DNA from: Basidiobolus heterosporus B8920
Taxonomy: Eukaryota > Basidiobolomycota > Basidiobolomycetes > Basidiobolales > Basidiobolaceae
Reading direction: 5' to 3'
Length of the DNA: 24,202 nucleotides
Assembly: GCA_000697455.1 (NCBI GenBank)
Contig: JNET01031885.1
Coordinates: forward strand, 1-24,202
Shown: positions 1 to 10,958 of the stretch, in pieces
How the letters are laid out: each line of letters opens with the position of its first letter
Numbering within the stretch: position 1 is the first letter of the stretch
Translations under genes and position numbers: made by a program
Notes under the pieces: model-generated
What the model was told of the DNA's origin: nothing
Seen by the model: the letters and a program-made list of their open reading frames with translations, nothing else
Database searches by the model: none

Positions 1-4
1 ATAG

Positions 5-276
5 GATATTATCAAGTCCAAATTACAGACCGATAGCTTTGACTCTGCCTCACAAAAATACAAATCCATGATCGACTGTGCTCGCAAGACTTTCGCTCAT
101 GAAGGAGCTGCTGGGTTCTTCCGTGGAGTTGCCCCATGCATTATTCGAGCTGCCCCGGCCAATGCGGCCACATTCGTTGGGTAAGTTTCATTACATACAT
201 GGAGAATTATGCGTATCATCATACTAATCCAACTGGGAATATTAGCTTTGAATTTGCCATGCGTTTCTTGCAGTAG
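5..276 (+). CDS. Mitochondrial carrier family protein, C-terminal exons (YMC1-like), 5' part outside window
   Basis: These are the last two exons of a six-helix inner-membrane solute carrier (SLC25 family). The window opens on an intron end (atag). The exon at 5-180 begins DIIKSKLQTD, the usual start of a third carrier repeat after Px[DE]xx[KR], and runs to CIIRAAPANAATFVG. A 65-nt intron (181-245, gtaagt...attag) follows, and the exon at 246-276 gives FEFAMRFLQ and a stop. The RAAPANAATF...FE.AMRFL ending recalls yeast YMC1/YMC2, putative organic or amino acid carriers, and related acylcarnitine-type carriers. Substrate cannot be decided from one repeat. Only about 67 codons are visible. The family assignment is firm and the subfamily is a guess. 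Confidence 0.85.
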
Positions 277-565
277 ACGATCATGATTGATGTATAGAGA
301 AACTAACTAATCATGTTTCCTGGATTTCTAGAAAATAGATTGAGTTCACGTTCATTCATAATAAAGTTTATTCAAATCAAATTACTCTTCATCTTATGTT
401 AAACGATTAAATCATCTTCGCCATACATATTCCTACGTGAAATGGTGAGATTCCATATGATGAATCGGTCAATGGTAGTGCCTCTTCGAGTAATTTACCG
501 ATTTATTTATTCATGAGTAGTGAACCTTTCTTTCGAGTCAATATTACTGTGCTAATTTTTAGACC

Positions 566-2888
566 ATGGTAGGGTTCTTTTGTAGTCGACATCAGTATAC
601 TTGACTTCTTTCAAAGTGTCTGAACTCATCTGCACTATCAGGGAAATGAACAAGCTAAACCGGTGAACGATCCAAGTGCACACTTGAGAACTAAACAGTT
701 GACCCCCATGCCGTCACAGTTTCGTAAAGGTGTACAATATAATAGTAAGTCATCAAATACTGAGACTAATTCCTCACTCCTATCCGTTGTACAAGCACTA
801 AATCGCCGTGTTTTTATTGTTATCTTTAGTGAAACTTGTCCTTCGTGGAGACACAATGACGGGGAAAACCACTTTGTGTAAAGAAACGTGTGTACTGCTT
901 TGGTTGGTTTATCTCGTTCTAATTTGAGCTCAATAGTCAATATGTTGCAGGGTTCAAAGTTCGAACCACAGTATCAAACCACTCCGAATATACAAGTAGC
1001 AAATCTCAAATGGAAATATAACGAAGGTAGTGTTGGTGTATTTGAACCACTTTCGGTTTCTAAATCATGGAGCAACGAGTAAAGAATGGTTTCTTTTGTA
1101 GCCTCAGAAGACATTATTAAGGTGGAACTATGGGACGTAGTTGACTACGGAGTTCGGGCAGTCAAGGATAATGTGGAGTTGAAGATCGAAGAGAAAAAAG
1201 TGAATGTCAATGACCTTTCAAGTTTGTCCAGGTTTCTTACAACTTTAAGAATATTAGTCCAATTTCATTTACTTCCTTGGCGTAAACTTCTTAGGTATCC
1301 CATCGTCTGCTTCACGTACACCAACTTCAGAGTCACCTGTACCGCCAGATCTATTACTCGATGCCCAAACGGTTAACGTATACAGAAACACGCACGGGGT
1401 GATTCTAATGTTTGATATCACCAAGCCATGGACCTTTGAGTATGTTACAAAGGAATTGAAAAATATTCCAGATGGCTTGACTGTATTGATAGTGGTAAGT
1501 AGACAACAACTTGCCAGGGATTAAACCAAATCACCACTAAATCTTAAAATCATTGTTGAAAAGGGGAACCATGCCGATCAGATGTATGCTTCTATCAAAG
1601 ACTTCCTGATAAACAACCGACAATAACCTCAGAATTGACTTTCCAGGCAGAAGCGAGCAGTTCAACTATCCGACATTATCAACGTCATAGCCAAGTTCAA
1701 TTTGAAACGTAAGAAGAAGGAAAACCCCTCCACAAATGTGATTAGGTATGTGGAGAGCAGCTTGAGGACTGGCCAGGGGCTGAAGTATATTTATAAATTC
1801 TTTGGGGTGCCATTTTTAACCCTTCAGGTAACGGTTGCTTATGAAATTCTGAATTCTCCCCTTACTTACATCTAATATCTTGGGGTGTATAGAAAGAGGT
1901 GCTGAAGAGGCAAATCGAACAGAAGCAAGAAGAAATGGTGAAATTATTGGGTGAATTGGATAACAGCGAAGATGCGATGTTTAAGAATAGAATGAATTTT
2001 GCTGGTAAGCACATGGGGCACGAGAAAATCCCGGTAGTTCTCATCTAAATGTTCTTGACGATAGGAGATGACGTTCCGGAAGAGGATTCAGATACCGAGA
2101 ATATATCACCCGAAGAACCCCCCACCTCCAGTCATCAGCAACGCGATCTTCGAACAACTCATTCGCAAAGCCTGTTACAGGAATATAACCCTGGAGAGTT
2201 GACTGATGACTTCTTTAATGATATCGATGTCACAACTGCGCCAACCACAAACCAGAGAAATCGAATGGATCCAAGCGATGATGAAGATATGGGTAATCCG
2301 CTTGTGGCAAATGACGAAGACATTGATGTCTCCGATTATGAACAGGAACAAGAACAAAAATATACCAACGCTCTCCCCGAAGATCCCCATTCACCACCAG
2401 AGAATCAAGAAGAGCCAGTGAACGATAGTATCAACTTGTTTGAACATGGTGATAAGAGTTTCTTCAACCCAGGAATGGACTTCATGTCCCCTTACGACAG
2501 TTCCTCCAATACCTTCTCTCCCTACCTTAGCAATCAATTCTCTCAGGATGACGTTTCTGAGTATACCCCCAACTCTGAAAGAGATTCGCAATTTTATGAT
2601 TACAACTTTAACATGAACATAGACTCCATGACTTTAGCCAGTTCTTCTGCGGGTTACGAGGAAATTGGCGACAACACAAACACCACCAGTAGCAACCCCT
2701 GGGTCACAGCCACAGATGATAGTATTCAGCCCAGTGATATGGTATCGAATTGGAATGAAGCGCATGAGAAGAGCACTCTCCCTGCTTTACAGGTTACTGC
2801 TCAATCGGATCCTGACACTCCTGAGATAGCAATCAAGCCAAAAACCAAATCAAAGAGGAAATCCAAGAAATCCTCTAAATCTACATAG
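566..2888 (+). CDS. RABL6: RABL6/Parf-like small GTPase with long acidic tail, ten-exon model
   Basis: This is a Rab-like GTPase of the RABL6 (Parf) family, whose animal member is linked to cell-cycle control and nucleo-cytoplasmic shuttling. Proposed exons are 566-568, 642-744, 830-891, 951-1026, 1102-1221, 1295-1494, 1564-1583, 1647-1827, 1893-2004 and 2065-2888. They total 1701 nt and close in frame to 566 aa. Visible motifs are FRKGVQYN before the P-loop, GDTMTGKT (about 42-49), WDVVD (92-96), MFDIT (160-164), GNHAD (189-193, in place of NKxD as in the family), and YVESSLRTGQGLKYIYKFF. From about residue 293 it becomes acidic and disordered, with GNPLVANDEDIDVSD resembling the C-terminal block of human RABL6, and it ends in a Lys/Ser-rich stretch. 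The ATG-only first exon and the 891/951 splice pair are the least certain parts. A polyadenylation-type AATAAA lies at 2906-2911. Confidence 0.85.
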
Positions 2889-3134
2889 TGATCCCTTTGA
2901 ATATTAATAAATCCCCCTTGAAACGGGCTAAACTTCACTTTATTTGTGATATATTATTAGTCGTGAAAGTTATTCTTCCTAAAACGTCAGGTGCTTCTGG
3001 CTAATATAAAAGTGCGTAATGAGTTGATGGAGGACGAATCTCACTTCGACTTGAACTATTTAGGTATCTAAAGGAAGTTCGGAAGGGATGTATTCATTAA
3101 GGAGTTATTTAAAGCAACAAGAGCAAAGCCCGTT

Positions 3135-4086
3135 CTACAATGGAAGAAGGCTGGATGCGTTGCGGGAAAGCGCCCTAGTCGTTGTAATTAGAGAGGCAGT
3201 GCCACCAGGCAGGTATGATACGAAGTACCTACAAAATTCGATGTGATCAGAAATTCATACATAAATAGTGATCGTATGAATTGTATTTACCATACTAATG
3301 CAATCAACTGAATTGCACAAAAAATAATGGTTCCAATATATTGGTGTGCCTATATTTCACGAATTAGTATTAACGCAATCCAGCAATTTTACGTATTCAT
3401 GTCACTTACCACCACGGAAAAATACAAAGTCAAAAGCATAGAGCTACCATATGTGATGGTAAAGGGAAGACGCTCCCTGGAGAAGATGTGGCGAAAATGT
3501 GAAGTTGGTCCTTTCAAAAGTGCAAAACTAAATAGTACAAAAGAGCAATTTAGAATCCATATTCAGAAATATATATACAATAAGTACCTAGTCATCAGTA
3601 AGAGACTGCCCATAGTGAAAGCAAGGGCGAATTTCTGTGGTCGAATGACAATGATAGGAAGGGTGAAGAAAGCCTAGATAGAATATATTAAACAAATAAC
3701 TTCTATTAAGAGTCATACTTGTTACACTTACCACAACAAAGCATAGTAACCCAACTCCAACACATATAAAGAAGCCTACCCAGCGCTATTGTAGAAAGTG
3801 TAGGTGTTTAGAACTTGGTTTCGAGAATTTACCAAAGTAAAAATTGATTCTCCCCTACCTGCCAATAATTCAAAGTGAACCAACCTGGTTCTTGTGGTGG
3901 CTGATTTACAGGAAGGTACCCTTGTGCTGTGTTTTTCATGTTTGAGAAAAGCGATGTGGTCGAATTGGTTAAGCGCGACCAGGTCGAAGACTCTCCATCA
4001 CCTTGGGTATTTTCGGTCGGATATCCGGCTGAGTCAACATTCAAAAAGCGAAATGATTCAGCAAAAGGACGATTTGTGGAAGTCAT
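3135..4086 (-). CDS. SFT2: SFT2-like Golgi vesicle transport membrane protein, six exons
   Basis: SFT2 proteins are four-helix membrane proteins that act in fusion of endosome-derived vesicles with the late Golgi. In minus-strand order the exons are 4086-3859, 3785-3732, 3673-3588, 3527-3410, 3349-3291 and 3228-3135. The introns are 58-73 nt with gta-type donors, and the sum is 639 nt (212 aa, close to yeast Sft2 at about 215). The first exon encodes a soluble tail ending [10 protein letters not shown]. It is followed by hydrophobic segments [45 protein letters not shown] and [19 protein letters not shown], with family blocks [22 protein letters not shown] and SYLPGG. The ATG at 4086 was preferred because it opens MTSTNRPF. 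An in-frame ATG at 4137 would add 17 residues. The gene converges with RABL6 and diverges from GPN2. Confidence 0.93.
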
Positions 4087-4480
4087 GGAGAACTTATGTA
4101 ACTTGTAGGGCTTAAATGGAAGGAGGAGGTAGGTCAAATATTCAGTGAAACTTATTCAGCCGAAGATTCGTTTTTGTATGCTCTCCACTGGATCACTAAT
4201 GTGGAATATAAATGTATCATCGATTCATTGGCCATCTTTGTTCTTGGCATGCAATTTAGCCAAAAACTACGGCATACTGAAGTGATTAGTTAATTAAACA
4301 TTGGTTTATACACCTTTCTAGACGTTTAGAAGTCAATGTCAATAAGATTAGTAATAGATCCTTGTTATGTAGGAAAATTCTGGATATACTAAAAAACGAT
4401 AAATTTTGAAACGGCGTATTTGATCGTGAAGTATCTACACCAGGTGTGTCCAAGCCTTTCGTTAAAATCCAACTACTCAA
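4087..4480. promoter_or_regulatory. Shared 394-bp divergent promoter region of SFT2 and GPN2
   Basis: This stretch separates two start codons that point away from each other, so it must hold both 5' UTRs and promoters. I see no clear TATA box, no repeat and no reading frame resembling a known protein. The assignment rests on gene orientation alone. Confidence 0.5.
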
Positions 4481-5833
4481 ATGCCTTATGCTCAAGTGAG
4501 TTTACTGTTTTATCCCAACGTACCCACCCTTGCCTATTCTAAGTCATGTTTCTAACCTCTAGGTCGTTATTGGCCCACCAGGCTCAGGAAAAACCACCTA
4601 CTGCAATGGTATGCAACAGTTTTTGACTGCCCTTGGAAGGTATTTACATGTCTAGCGTTACTGTGTTGTATTTCTTGAACAAAAACTCATCGCTCACATT
4701 TCGAAGAAAAGTAGCTATTGTTAATCTCGATCCGGCCAACGATTTTGTACCCTACAAATGTGACATAAACATCGCCGATCTGATCACTCTAGAAGATGCC
4801 ATGGACAACCTGAAATTGGGACCAAATGGAGGAATGATGTATTGTATTGAATATCTGGAAAATAACCTGGACTGGCTGATCGAAGAATGTAAAAAATTCC
4901 CTGGTAAGCTCGCGTCTCTGGTTAAAACATTCTTGACGTAACAAGACAATCAAATTCACTGACAACTCCTTCAGACCATTATTTTATTTTCGACTTCCCT
5001 GGGCAAGTGGAGCTTTACACCCATAACTCTGCCGTCAAGAGCATCGTCGACAAATTACAGAAACTTGACTTTAGGGTACAGTACTTGGTTTGACTTTACA
5101 GAGATTAGTTGAATGTTGGAAGCTAAACACAAGTTTTAGCTTGTTGCTGTTCACTTGGTAGATGCGCATTATTGTACAGATCCTACCAAGTATATCTCAG
5201 TACTTTTACTATCGCTCAAGACAATGATTATGCTGGAACTTCCTCACATCAATGTCCTTTCCAAGATGGATCTTATAGAGACCTATGGGAAGCTAGGTTT
5301 GTTACTTTGTGGCATGTCTCTAGGTCTATCAAATAGTGATTAAGCATGCTTGAATTTTAGCCTTTAGTCTAGACTTTTATACCGAAGTCATGAACCTGGA
5401 CTATCTACTGGATCACCTAAATCAGGATGCTTTTGGCAAACGCTTTGCTGAATTAAACAAAGCGTTATGCGAATTAATTGAGGATTTCAATTTGGTCGGG
5501 TTCTATACACTGTGCATCGAGGTACGTAGCGCTTCTGTTCAACTCCAAACCCCAAACCTCTCCCCAGCTGACATTATATACACAATACGTATTCGTATTT
5601 AGGACAAAGCATCGGTGACCAATCTACTCAGAGTCATTGACAAAGCAAATGGATATGTATTTGGTGGGCTAGAGCAGGGCAATGAGAGCATCATGCTGAC
5701 CGCCATGAGATCCGGCACTGGGTATCAAGAAGATGTGTTCGATGTTCAAGAAAAGTACATCGATTTCAAAGATTACTACAATGAGATGGGGCTGGATGAG
5801 ACTATCCGAGAATCAAACCCACCCTCTGAGTAA
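4481..5833 (+). CDS. GPN2: GPN-loop GTPase 2, seven exons
   Basis: GPN GTPases work in assembly and nuclear import of RNA polymerases. Exons are 4481-4495 (only MPYAQ), 4563-4639, 4707-4903, 4975-5075, 5140-5296, 5361-5521 and 5603-5833. They total 939 nt, or 312 aa, against about 310 for human GPN2. Diagnostic motifs are the P-loop GPPGSGKTT (9-17), NLDPAND, the family-defining GPN insertion in [10 protein letters not shown] (69-71), DFPGQVEL (G3, 103-110), SKMD (G4, 171-174), [14 protein letters not shown], and [12 protein letters not shown] near the C terminus. Introns are 64-81 nt. The 15-nt first exon puts the start codon 67 nt away from the P-loop exon, so ORF-based calling would miss the true N terminus. 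GPN2 rather than GPN1 or GPN3 is favoured by length, [19 protein letters not shown], and the QEKY ending. Confidence 0.95.
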
Positions 5834-6436
5834 CGAGTAGAACGTCAGTTCTTTGTATTTTTGTTTTATCCTGATACACCTTTGGGACGAGATTAATATA
5901 TAGATTACGTGAACGACTTTGATCCCAATTTCATGCTCGATAGTATCTCTGAATACAGGTACTTGTCTCTTCTGTGATTAAATGTTTATTCGTTTCTGGT
6001 TGCGGTGATATTACGATATTTGCGAGCTATCAAATCTCGAGTCTGAACCCAACCTACATCAACCAAGATAGCGATTGGAGAGAGATTACGAGGCCAATCT
6101 TCTCTTTACCCGTGTTATCTGATACACATTCCCAACTGATTGAAATAGTTACTAACTTTAAAGTGTTAGGACTAGGGCTAGGGCTAGGGTTAGGGTTAGG
6201 GTTAGGGTTAGGGTTAGACTTGCTATTACTATAAATAAATAGAGATTTATTTTATCGGGTTACATTACATGCCAACCTTTATGTACAACCATTTTACACA
6301 TGAAAAATCGTTTTTTTTTGATGAGCTAATGATATCTCCAAAAGATCGCTATTTCTTAGGAAATTAACTATCCTATCACCAGTACTACTATCATCACCTT
6401 TATCAACTTCACGTTCAAACCAAACCTTTACTACCA
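5834..6436. other. Intergenic region between GPN2 and the MMTAG2-like gene, with a telomere-like array
   Basis: This 603-bp gap holds the TTAGGG-type array described separately. It also holds an exon-like block at about 5905-5959 with an acceptor-like tatatag before it and a gtactt donor-like site after it. That block can be read DYVNDFDPNFMLDSISEYR but does not join GPN2 in phase. No full gene can be supported. The 3' half must contain the promoter and 5' UTR of the downstream gene. Confidence 0.5.
6166..6219 (+). repeat. Interstitial telomere-like array, (C/T)TAGGG x7 plus edge variants
   Basis: Nine six-base units run in register: TTAGGA, three CTAGGG, four TTAGGG, then TTAGAC. The array lies 217 bp upstream of the MMTAG2-like start codon. 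Pure units sit at the 3' side and variants at the 5' side. TTAGGG is the telomere repeat of many fungi and animals, so this may be an internal telomeric insertion, a healed break, or a binding block for a Tbf1/TRF-type protein. Confidence 0.9.
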
Positions 6437-7886
6437 ATGTTTCATCCTTCACGTGGTGGTAAATATTTGTTTAGACCACTATACAGTATAATGGCGAAGC
6501 TGGTTTGACTAAGATTATGGTACTTTCTTGTCTTTAGGTGTTAGAGGTGGACAAGATCAGTTTTCTTGGGAGGATGTGAAAGAGGATAAATATAGAGAGA
6601 ATTACTTGGGTCATTCAGTCAAAGCACCAGTTGGAAGGTATTGATTTCACCAGCCTAGTGATGACCCTCTCTTTTGTACCCAAGTAACCTATTTTCCCTT
6701 CCTTTTGTTGTTACTCTTAATCCTTCTGATCAGGTGGCAGAAAGGTTGGTACAGTTATATTTGAATTAATAGTTTACTTTGAGTTATATTGATTGCTTGA
6801 CTTCCTTCTAACTAGGTAAGGATCTGCTATGGTATGAACACAGCAAAGAGGCTGCGGAAAAACGCGCTGAAGAATTACGGGCTATAAAGGAAGCGGAGGC
6901 AGATGCGATGGCGGAAGCTTTGTAAGTTTTCTAAACGTAATAAGGAAGGACCTATCTATGCAAAGAGCCTAGCTAAACTTTCTTCTCAAATTAGGGGTTT
7001 ACCTAAACGAAACCGAGGCAGCAATATATCAGAGAAAGAAATTCAGAATATTGTAAAAAAGAGTCAAGATCATTCAGATGAAGAAGCAACGGAAAGTCTA
7101 GGACGTGGCCTTGGGTTTAAGCAATCAGGTCGGCTAACGACCAATATGACAGAACCGGCCAATGTCAAAGAACAATTGGTCCTTGGTGGTGTGTCTACTT
7201 ACAGTAAAAATGTTATCATAACAAAACCAAGCAGTGCAGAGACACATGAGTTTTTGGACTCGGACATTATCGCCGAACACAAAGAGAAAAAGCACAAAAA
7301 GAAACATAAGAAAGACAAGCACCGGAAGAAGTCCAAACACTCACGAGGGCGCTCCCGATCAAGATCGAGATCGATATCCCACGATAGACTCGAGCGAAGA
7401 GACGTCTCTGAACGTTCTCATAGACGACATAAAAGCCGTCGGTCAAGAAGATCGTCAGTTAGTAGCAGTGAAAGCGATAGATCCATTTCGAGAGAACGCC
7501 GCTCAAGGTCACCCAGTCGTAAAAGTAGAAGTAAAGCTAGTAAATACACCAGATCACGATCGAGAGAAGCTTCGAAGATAGCTGATCACGAACCGCGAGG
7601 AAGACGTCGCGAACGTGAACGATCTGAATCACCTAGTGACAAACATAGAAAGCACAGACGTGACAGGTCAAATTCATACAGTCGATCAAGATCTCCTCAC
7701 TACAGAGGAAGTAGAAGAAATGAACGAACCTCCATGTCACCCACTAGTCGTAGATCCCCGTCTACGGGTCGACTAGGCAGAGATTATACACACTCGAGGA
7801 GCCACAGATCAATCTCACCCCGTCGCGGTCGTCGTGAAAGGGAAAGCTCTCGACACTCCAACACAGAAAGGTCAACAAATTCTTAG
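6437..7886 (+). CDS. MMTAG2-like (multiple myeloma tumor-associated protein 2 family) protein with long RS tail
   Basis: Exons are 6437-6458, 6538-6637, 6734-6744, 6816-6921 and 6995-7886. They sum to 1131 nt (376 aa) in one frame. The N terminus [20 protein letters not shown] and the following [24 protein letters not shown] match the MMtag domain, whose biochemical role is poorly known. The 11-nt exon at 6734-6744 supplies WQK and parts of the flanking Arg and Gly codons. Leaving it out creates a stop at once, so it is needed. From about residue 205 a Lys/His-rich block ([17 protein letters not shown]) leads into about 160 residues of RS/SR and RD/RE repeats typical of splicing-associated proteins. 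The human protein is shorter (about 263 aa) with a Lys-rich rather than long RS tail. The gene is convergent with CDC5/CEF1. Confidence 0.88.
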
Positions 7887-8367
7887 AGATGAGATTGTAG
7901 GTACATCCTGCAACTCGAACTATTCTACTAGCCTTCCCGTCCCTCAACTCTTGATTTACTTTGACAATTTGCGAGCACTCCTTACGGTCATAATGTGAAT
8001 GTAAATCTAGCTGTTGAAGCAGTTTCCTGGAAGTAATGTCCTAGCGATACCTAAACCAAGCTGTTTCTAAACTAAAACGATCAAAATAAATTCAAGTAAC
8101 GCGGCACTGATCCATTTATATTCATGTTTATTATAAAGACTGCTAATGAGAGATTCGATCCATTTCTTGATATTTGCGCTACAAACAGAAGGTGCAGCGA
8201 AAGATGCGAGAGAATGAAGGCACCAATTGTGGTGACTAATATCTTGCTCCCGTTGATGGTGATCAAGCTTGAGCATAAGACCGTTTACTTATATATATAC
8301 ATGGATCAGTGTAGTTGAATATATCTATATACATGAATCATTGGTATTATGTTGAACTAGGATGAAG
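7887..8367. other. Convergent 3' intergenic region (MMTAG2-like / CDC5)
   Basis: These 481 bp between two facing stop codons should hold both 3' UTRs and polyadenylation sites. The CDC5 side is AT-rich with TATA-like runs (8290-8335). I see no structured RNA, repeat or convincing reading frame; the short frames on either strand look random. Confidence 0.5.
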
Positions 8368-10958
8368 TTAATTCCCCTCTCCTTGAACATTCTCTTGAGC
8401 CTGAATCTTGGTCTGTAATTGATTGATTCTCTCCAAAATATCTTGACGTTCAACACTGAGATTGGCATAGTGTCTTTGGAGTTCCGTCTCACGATTAGTC
8501 AAGTGATGGACCTGGCTTTGGATGTTCTGGATACGATGTGGGATAGCCTCCTTTTCCAAAATATTTAGATTCTGGAATGAAGAAAGCTCGATCGCCACCT
8601 GGTCAAGCTCTTCGTATGACGCTGTGAGTTTTCCCACCAAGGCTTCAGAACGAGCTTGGTAACCACCTAAGACAACGTTCAGCTTCTTTTCAATTTTGGC
8701 GGCGCGACCTGCTTCTTTCCCCATTCTTTTACGATTCCTTTCCAGTATTTCAGTCATACTAGCAATCTTCTCACCCTCTCCAATATCCTCGGCTTTGACA
8801 TATTTTTCCAATGAGGGTGCATAAATATAAGATTCGTTGGTCTTTTGCCAAATTTGTTCAAACTCTTCCATATCAGGGACCATTGCGTCATTGTTATCGT
8901 CCACACCAAGAATTTTCTCGGTCTCTTGTTTGATTAAGGCACGAGCGTCGAGTAATTCTTCGTCAGTAAATTGCTCGAGTTGTACTTTCTTGGAAGAAGG
9001 GGCAGAACCGTAAGGAAATTTGGCTTGATCATGAGCAAGAACGGACACAAGCTCTTCACTTATCAATTTTTGAGCATGTTGTAATAACTCATCTTCATCC
9101 TGGACAGCGCTCAAAATACCCTCTACATTAATAGATAGTGGACGGGGGAGTTGTCTTTGGATTACTTGTGTTCGACGCTTAAGCTCTGCTTGTTGCTGAG
9201 CCAAACGCTGCTCCTTTCGACGCCTATCTGCGTCTGCAGCATCCTCCTCCTTATTAGATGGAGCCAGGTCATCAGAAATGTCTTCAACCACGTCAGGAAG
9301 GCGGATTTCGAATTCGTTTTTGGGAGCTGGCAAGCTAGACAAACCGTGAGATACCTGCTTTCTAATGGCAGCTAAACGCAGCTTATCAGCTCTTGGAGTG
9401 CCTTCAACAAAGGTACCATCGTCATCAGCGTTGATACTTAACTCATCTCTGAATGGTGTTCTAAGAGGAGTAGCACCTGCCTGACCGCTGCGGCCTGGTG
9501 TAGTAAAGCCGGTACTTGAGCCACTACCGTTACGGAGTGGAGTTAAAAGAGGGTTGGGAGTTTGTGCCGGAGCATGGCGAGGAGTGGCGCCTTGAAAGCC
9601 TGTTCCAGTAGTGCTCTGAATGAGTGGAGTGTTTTCTCCACCTAGAAGCGGCGTCTGTGCGGATGACAATGCACGCAAATTAAGCGCTTCCATCCTAACC
9701 GTGTCAACAGCTGCTGGTGTTCTGGGAGTTCTCGCAGTCAAACCAGATTGAATAGTAGAGTAAGTTCCTAGCAAGCCTCTGGTAGCATCTACACTACTTT
9801 CCTCAGCAATGCTTCTAGCATTTTCACCAGCCATGCCAATCTTAACAATTTCCTCTAATTCGTTTTCCCCAACTTGAGGCGATGGAAGAAGAAGCTTCTT
9901 GCGTCTAGTGATCTGTTGTGCCTCATTGAGTTTGTTAAGCTGCATAGTGCTACCCGGTACAAATGGAACTTCGCCATTTTCCTTCCTTTGCTTTTGCTTC
10001 TTTGCATCTTTTTTTCTCTCCTCTGCCTCTACATCTGCTCTTCTTTTACCCTCTAATTTCTGGAGATCGAGGTGCGAGCGCATACGCTGAACGGGGCGAT
10101 TCTTCTCCTCATTAGTATCGTAAAATCCCGGGGCTGGCTTCTTTTCCAAAGGAATATCTGCATTATAATCCATTCCCTTTCTCTTCTTCTTGATTCGAAT
10201 GTCTATTCCTGCAGCCTTCAATTCTCTTCGCTTTTGAAGAGCAGCCAAACGTCTTGCTTCTTCTAACTGCTTTTCACGAGCCTTACGTTTGGCTTTCTTA
10301 CCCTGAGTGTTGGCAAGACGTGCTCTTGCTTCTGACAACATCTCTTTTTCATCTTCATCCATATCCACCGGATCCGGGCGAGCGGCTTTGGTTTCCGGAT
10401 CAGGGTCGATTTCACCTGGTCTAAGTCTTCTCACGTCATCAGCACTAGGTCCGGCATCACCTGCCCCGGTGAGACCCAAATCTGCACCTTCTTTTTGTTC
10501 GGCTTCGTCCAAGAGATACTGATATCTCTCCAAGCATTGGGAAGCTGTACGTCCAACGATGGGTGCGATGGTTCTCCATTGAGTGGGCATAAGTTTAGCA
10601 AGGTGAAGTAATTTTTCGTCTTCTTCTTTGGACCATTCTGTTTTCTTGATACTAGGATCAAGCCATTCATACCAACGAGCTTTACATTGCTTTGGAGATT
10701 TACGAACTAAAAGTGAGGAAATACGGGCCCACTGGTTTTTACCATACTTCATGACGGCAGCTTTGAGGATTTCATCCTTTAATAAATAACGCGTAACCAA
10801 GATCAGTCATCAGATAAATTTTTTCCATGTCTATACACTCAAGACTCACCTCAGTATTTTTCCAAACACCGCCTTAACGAAAACATGAAGATTAAGTAAG
10901 AACATCAAGAGGAGACCATGTGGAAAAGAGAAAATGTACCTTTAATCAAGACTCTCAT
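8368..10958 (-). CDS. CEF1: CDC5/CEF1 pre-mRNA splicing factor, NTC core, three exons
   Basis: CDC5/Cef1 is a core scaffold of the Prp19 (NTC) complex, needed for spliceosome activation. Minus-strand exons are 10958-10940 (MRVLIK plus one base), 10872-10850 (GGVWKNTE) and 10776-8368, totalling 2451 nt or 816 aa (human CDC5L is 802). Two N-terminal MYB repeats are nearly invariant: R1 about 7-56 with [23 protein letters not shown], and R2 about 58-105 with TEWSKEEDEKLLHLAKLMPTQW. Next come the DIPLEKKPAPGFYDT block, TP-rich repeats in the middle (TPLLGGENTPL, ATPLRTPFRDE, Cdk-type phosphosite context), and a coiled-coil C terminus. The long open frame alone would wrongly start at MVTRYLLK, which is intron read-through. 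Two short 5' exons restore the conserved start. Confidence 0.96.

Noticed and set aside
1584-1646. In-frame extension GNHADQMYASIKDFLINNRQ of the RABL6 20-nt exon
   Set aside because: It soon meets a stop, while the gtatgc donor after GNHADQ joins QKRAVQLSDIINVIA in frame and matches the family.
3078-3220. Plus-strand frame [16 protein letters not shown]... ending at a gta donor-like site
   Set aside because: It is antisense to the last SFT2 exon, and the donor-like site is coincidental there.
3327-3677. Plus-strand 116-codon frame downstream of RABL6
   Set aside because: It lies over exons and introns of SFT2 on the minus strand, whose spliced product is clearly recognisable.
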